From Pararge aegeria (Eukaryota; Arthropoda; Insecta; Lepidoptera; Nymphalidae), in NCBI RefSeq assembly GCF_905163445.1, contig NC_053204.1, positions 9,631,001-9,695,000 of the forward strand: DNA of 64,000 nucleotides, in the 5' to 3' direction. Under the pieces are notes generated by a model that saw only the letters and a program-made list of their open reading frames with translations, did no database searches and was not told where the DNA came from. The position numbers and the translations under genes were made by a program. Below are positions 63,111 through 64,000 of the stretch, piece after piece; position 1 is the stretch's first letter, and each line of letters begins with the position of its first letter.

Positions 63111-63935
63111 TATAGGCTACTAACTAGTTTCGTAGCATTGACCTCGCTTTCTGTCTAGGTACATCGCACAGCTCTGCAGTTAAGGCCTAAAGACAAATTC
63201 GAAATAAATGAAGGAAACTCCTAACAATCCTATTACCGTATCGCATATCGAATTCAAAATGTTCGGAGCTTTGTAATAAATACATCCCTAATCCTTATAT
63301 ATTTCGTGACACGCATTCAATGTTTATTGGAGTATAAATTCCGTGAACAGGATTACGTCACTGTTCTAAGTAGATACACCATAATCCATATTACATAATG
63401 GAATTACATCATTGGTTATAGAACTTCGGATTATTAATGTAATGTCCACAAGCCAGAATCCACATGTTATGTTATGTTATGAAATACAAGCTGATATGGC
63501 CTCGGCTTTGATACGAAATGAAATATTAATGGAAATTCACTTTAATGGACTTAATACGTATGTATGTAATATATATAATAAATATATATATATATTAAAG
63601 GAAATCAGGAATTCTATACAGCTCCTAGGAAATCTATAGAATCCCAAAGTCTATCGGAAATGTATGTAATAGGTTGTTTTAAAATTTTTCGTATGCGATA
63701 GGAAATGTGTTAAAAACGAACCGTTACAGTCAGTTATATTTACTGTTTTTTATTAATTAATGTTAGAATTATCATTTAAAATTTTTCTATAGATTCCCTA
63801 GACATTGTATAAAATTCCGAGTTTTCACAGATTTCCCTATAAGACATAAACCTTACTTCAAAAGTTCTTGATAAAGAGGCGATTTTTGGAAAAGTATGAA
63901 ATACTAAAAATCTTTTCCTCTTTCTCATCAAAATC
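63111..63935. other. Unassigned AT-rich sequence
   Basis: No repeat family seen; the ORF at 63412-63639 has no domain. Confidence 0.3.
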
Positions 63936-64000
63936 AGTGATAGCTTAGTGGTTAAAACTTTCGAGAAGACAGGGTTCCCATTCTATGGTAAACGTTTCGA
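63936..64000 (+). mobile_element. tRNA-like SINE head, cut by window end
   Basis: agtgatagcttagtggttaa followed by acagggttcccattctatgg has A-box spacing and position like SINE-B heads. The B box is decayed and the rest lies outside the window. Confidence 0.4.

Overview
The window looks like gene-poor, transposon-saturated nuclear DNA from a lepidopteran, probably a butterfly. This rests on AT-rich sequence, several tRNA-headed SINE families of the lepidopteran type, many short Helitrons (5' TC, 3' CTAG, inserted between A and T), a mariner relic, a hAT-type MITE, many LINE 3' ends and BEL/Pao retrotransposons. The species was not determined. I found no host protein-coding gene. The only likely host gene is one tRNA-Val(CAC), minus strand, 8100-8172. 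Family names SINE-A/B/C, LINE-A/B/D/E and F/G/H/I/J are labels of mine for sequences recurring inside this window.

Layout. 0.1-13 kb: SINEs, Helitrons, a foldback element (family F), RTE-type LINE debris, the tRNA gene and two copies of a hAT MITE. 13-26 kb: a perfect 29-bp hairpin, decayed LINE reverse transcriptase pieces, four short Helitrons, a mariner relic, a solo LTR and a duplicated tRNA-like unit. 26.4-31.2 kb: two arrays of a 17-bp AT-rich minisatellite in opposite orientation, flanking a deleted BEL/Pao remnant. 31-45 kb: nested SINE, LINE and Helitron copies and an ATCGAT-rich simple block. 45.62-53.07 kb: a complete BEL/Pao LTR retrotransposon with two 570-bp LTRs that look identical, a 5-bp target duplication, a primer-binding site, a polypurine tract and open gag-pol coding capacity in two overlapping reading frames. 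53-64 kb: more nested SINEs, LINEs and Helitrons, two LINE-derived foldbacks, and a four-unit tandem array of a miniature Helitron.

The coding parts are the retrotransposon's own replication system. ORF1 carries the Gag-like region, zinc knuckles, aspartic protease, reverse transcriptase and RNase H. ORF2 carries integrase and its C-terminal domain and starts in an ATGA overlap with the ORF1 stop. The short elements (SINEs, MITEs, Helitron derivatives) carry no proteins and would depend on enzymes encoded elsewhere.

Nesting gives a partial chronology. SINE-A is inserted in SINE-B twice and in a Helitron once. Helitrons are inserted in SINE-A twice, at the same position. A hAT MITE is inserted in SINE-A. 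LINE-B is inserted in a Helitron. The complete BEL/Pao copy looks like the youngest large insertion. All assignments come from reading the sequence by eye; element ends without a stated target duplication are approximate.
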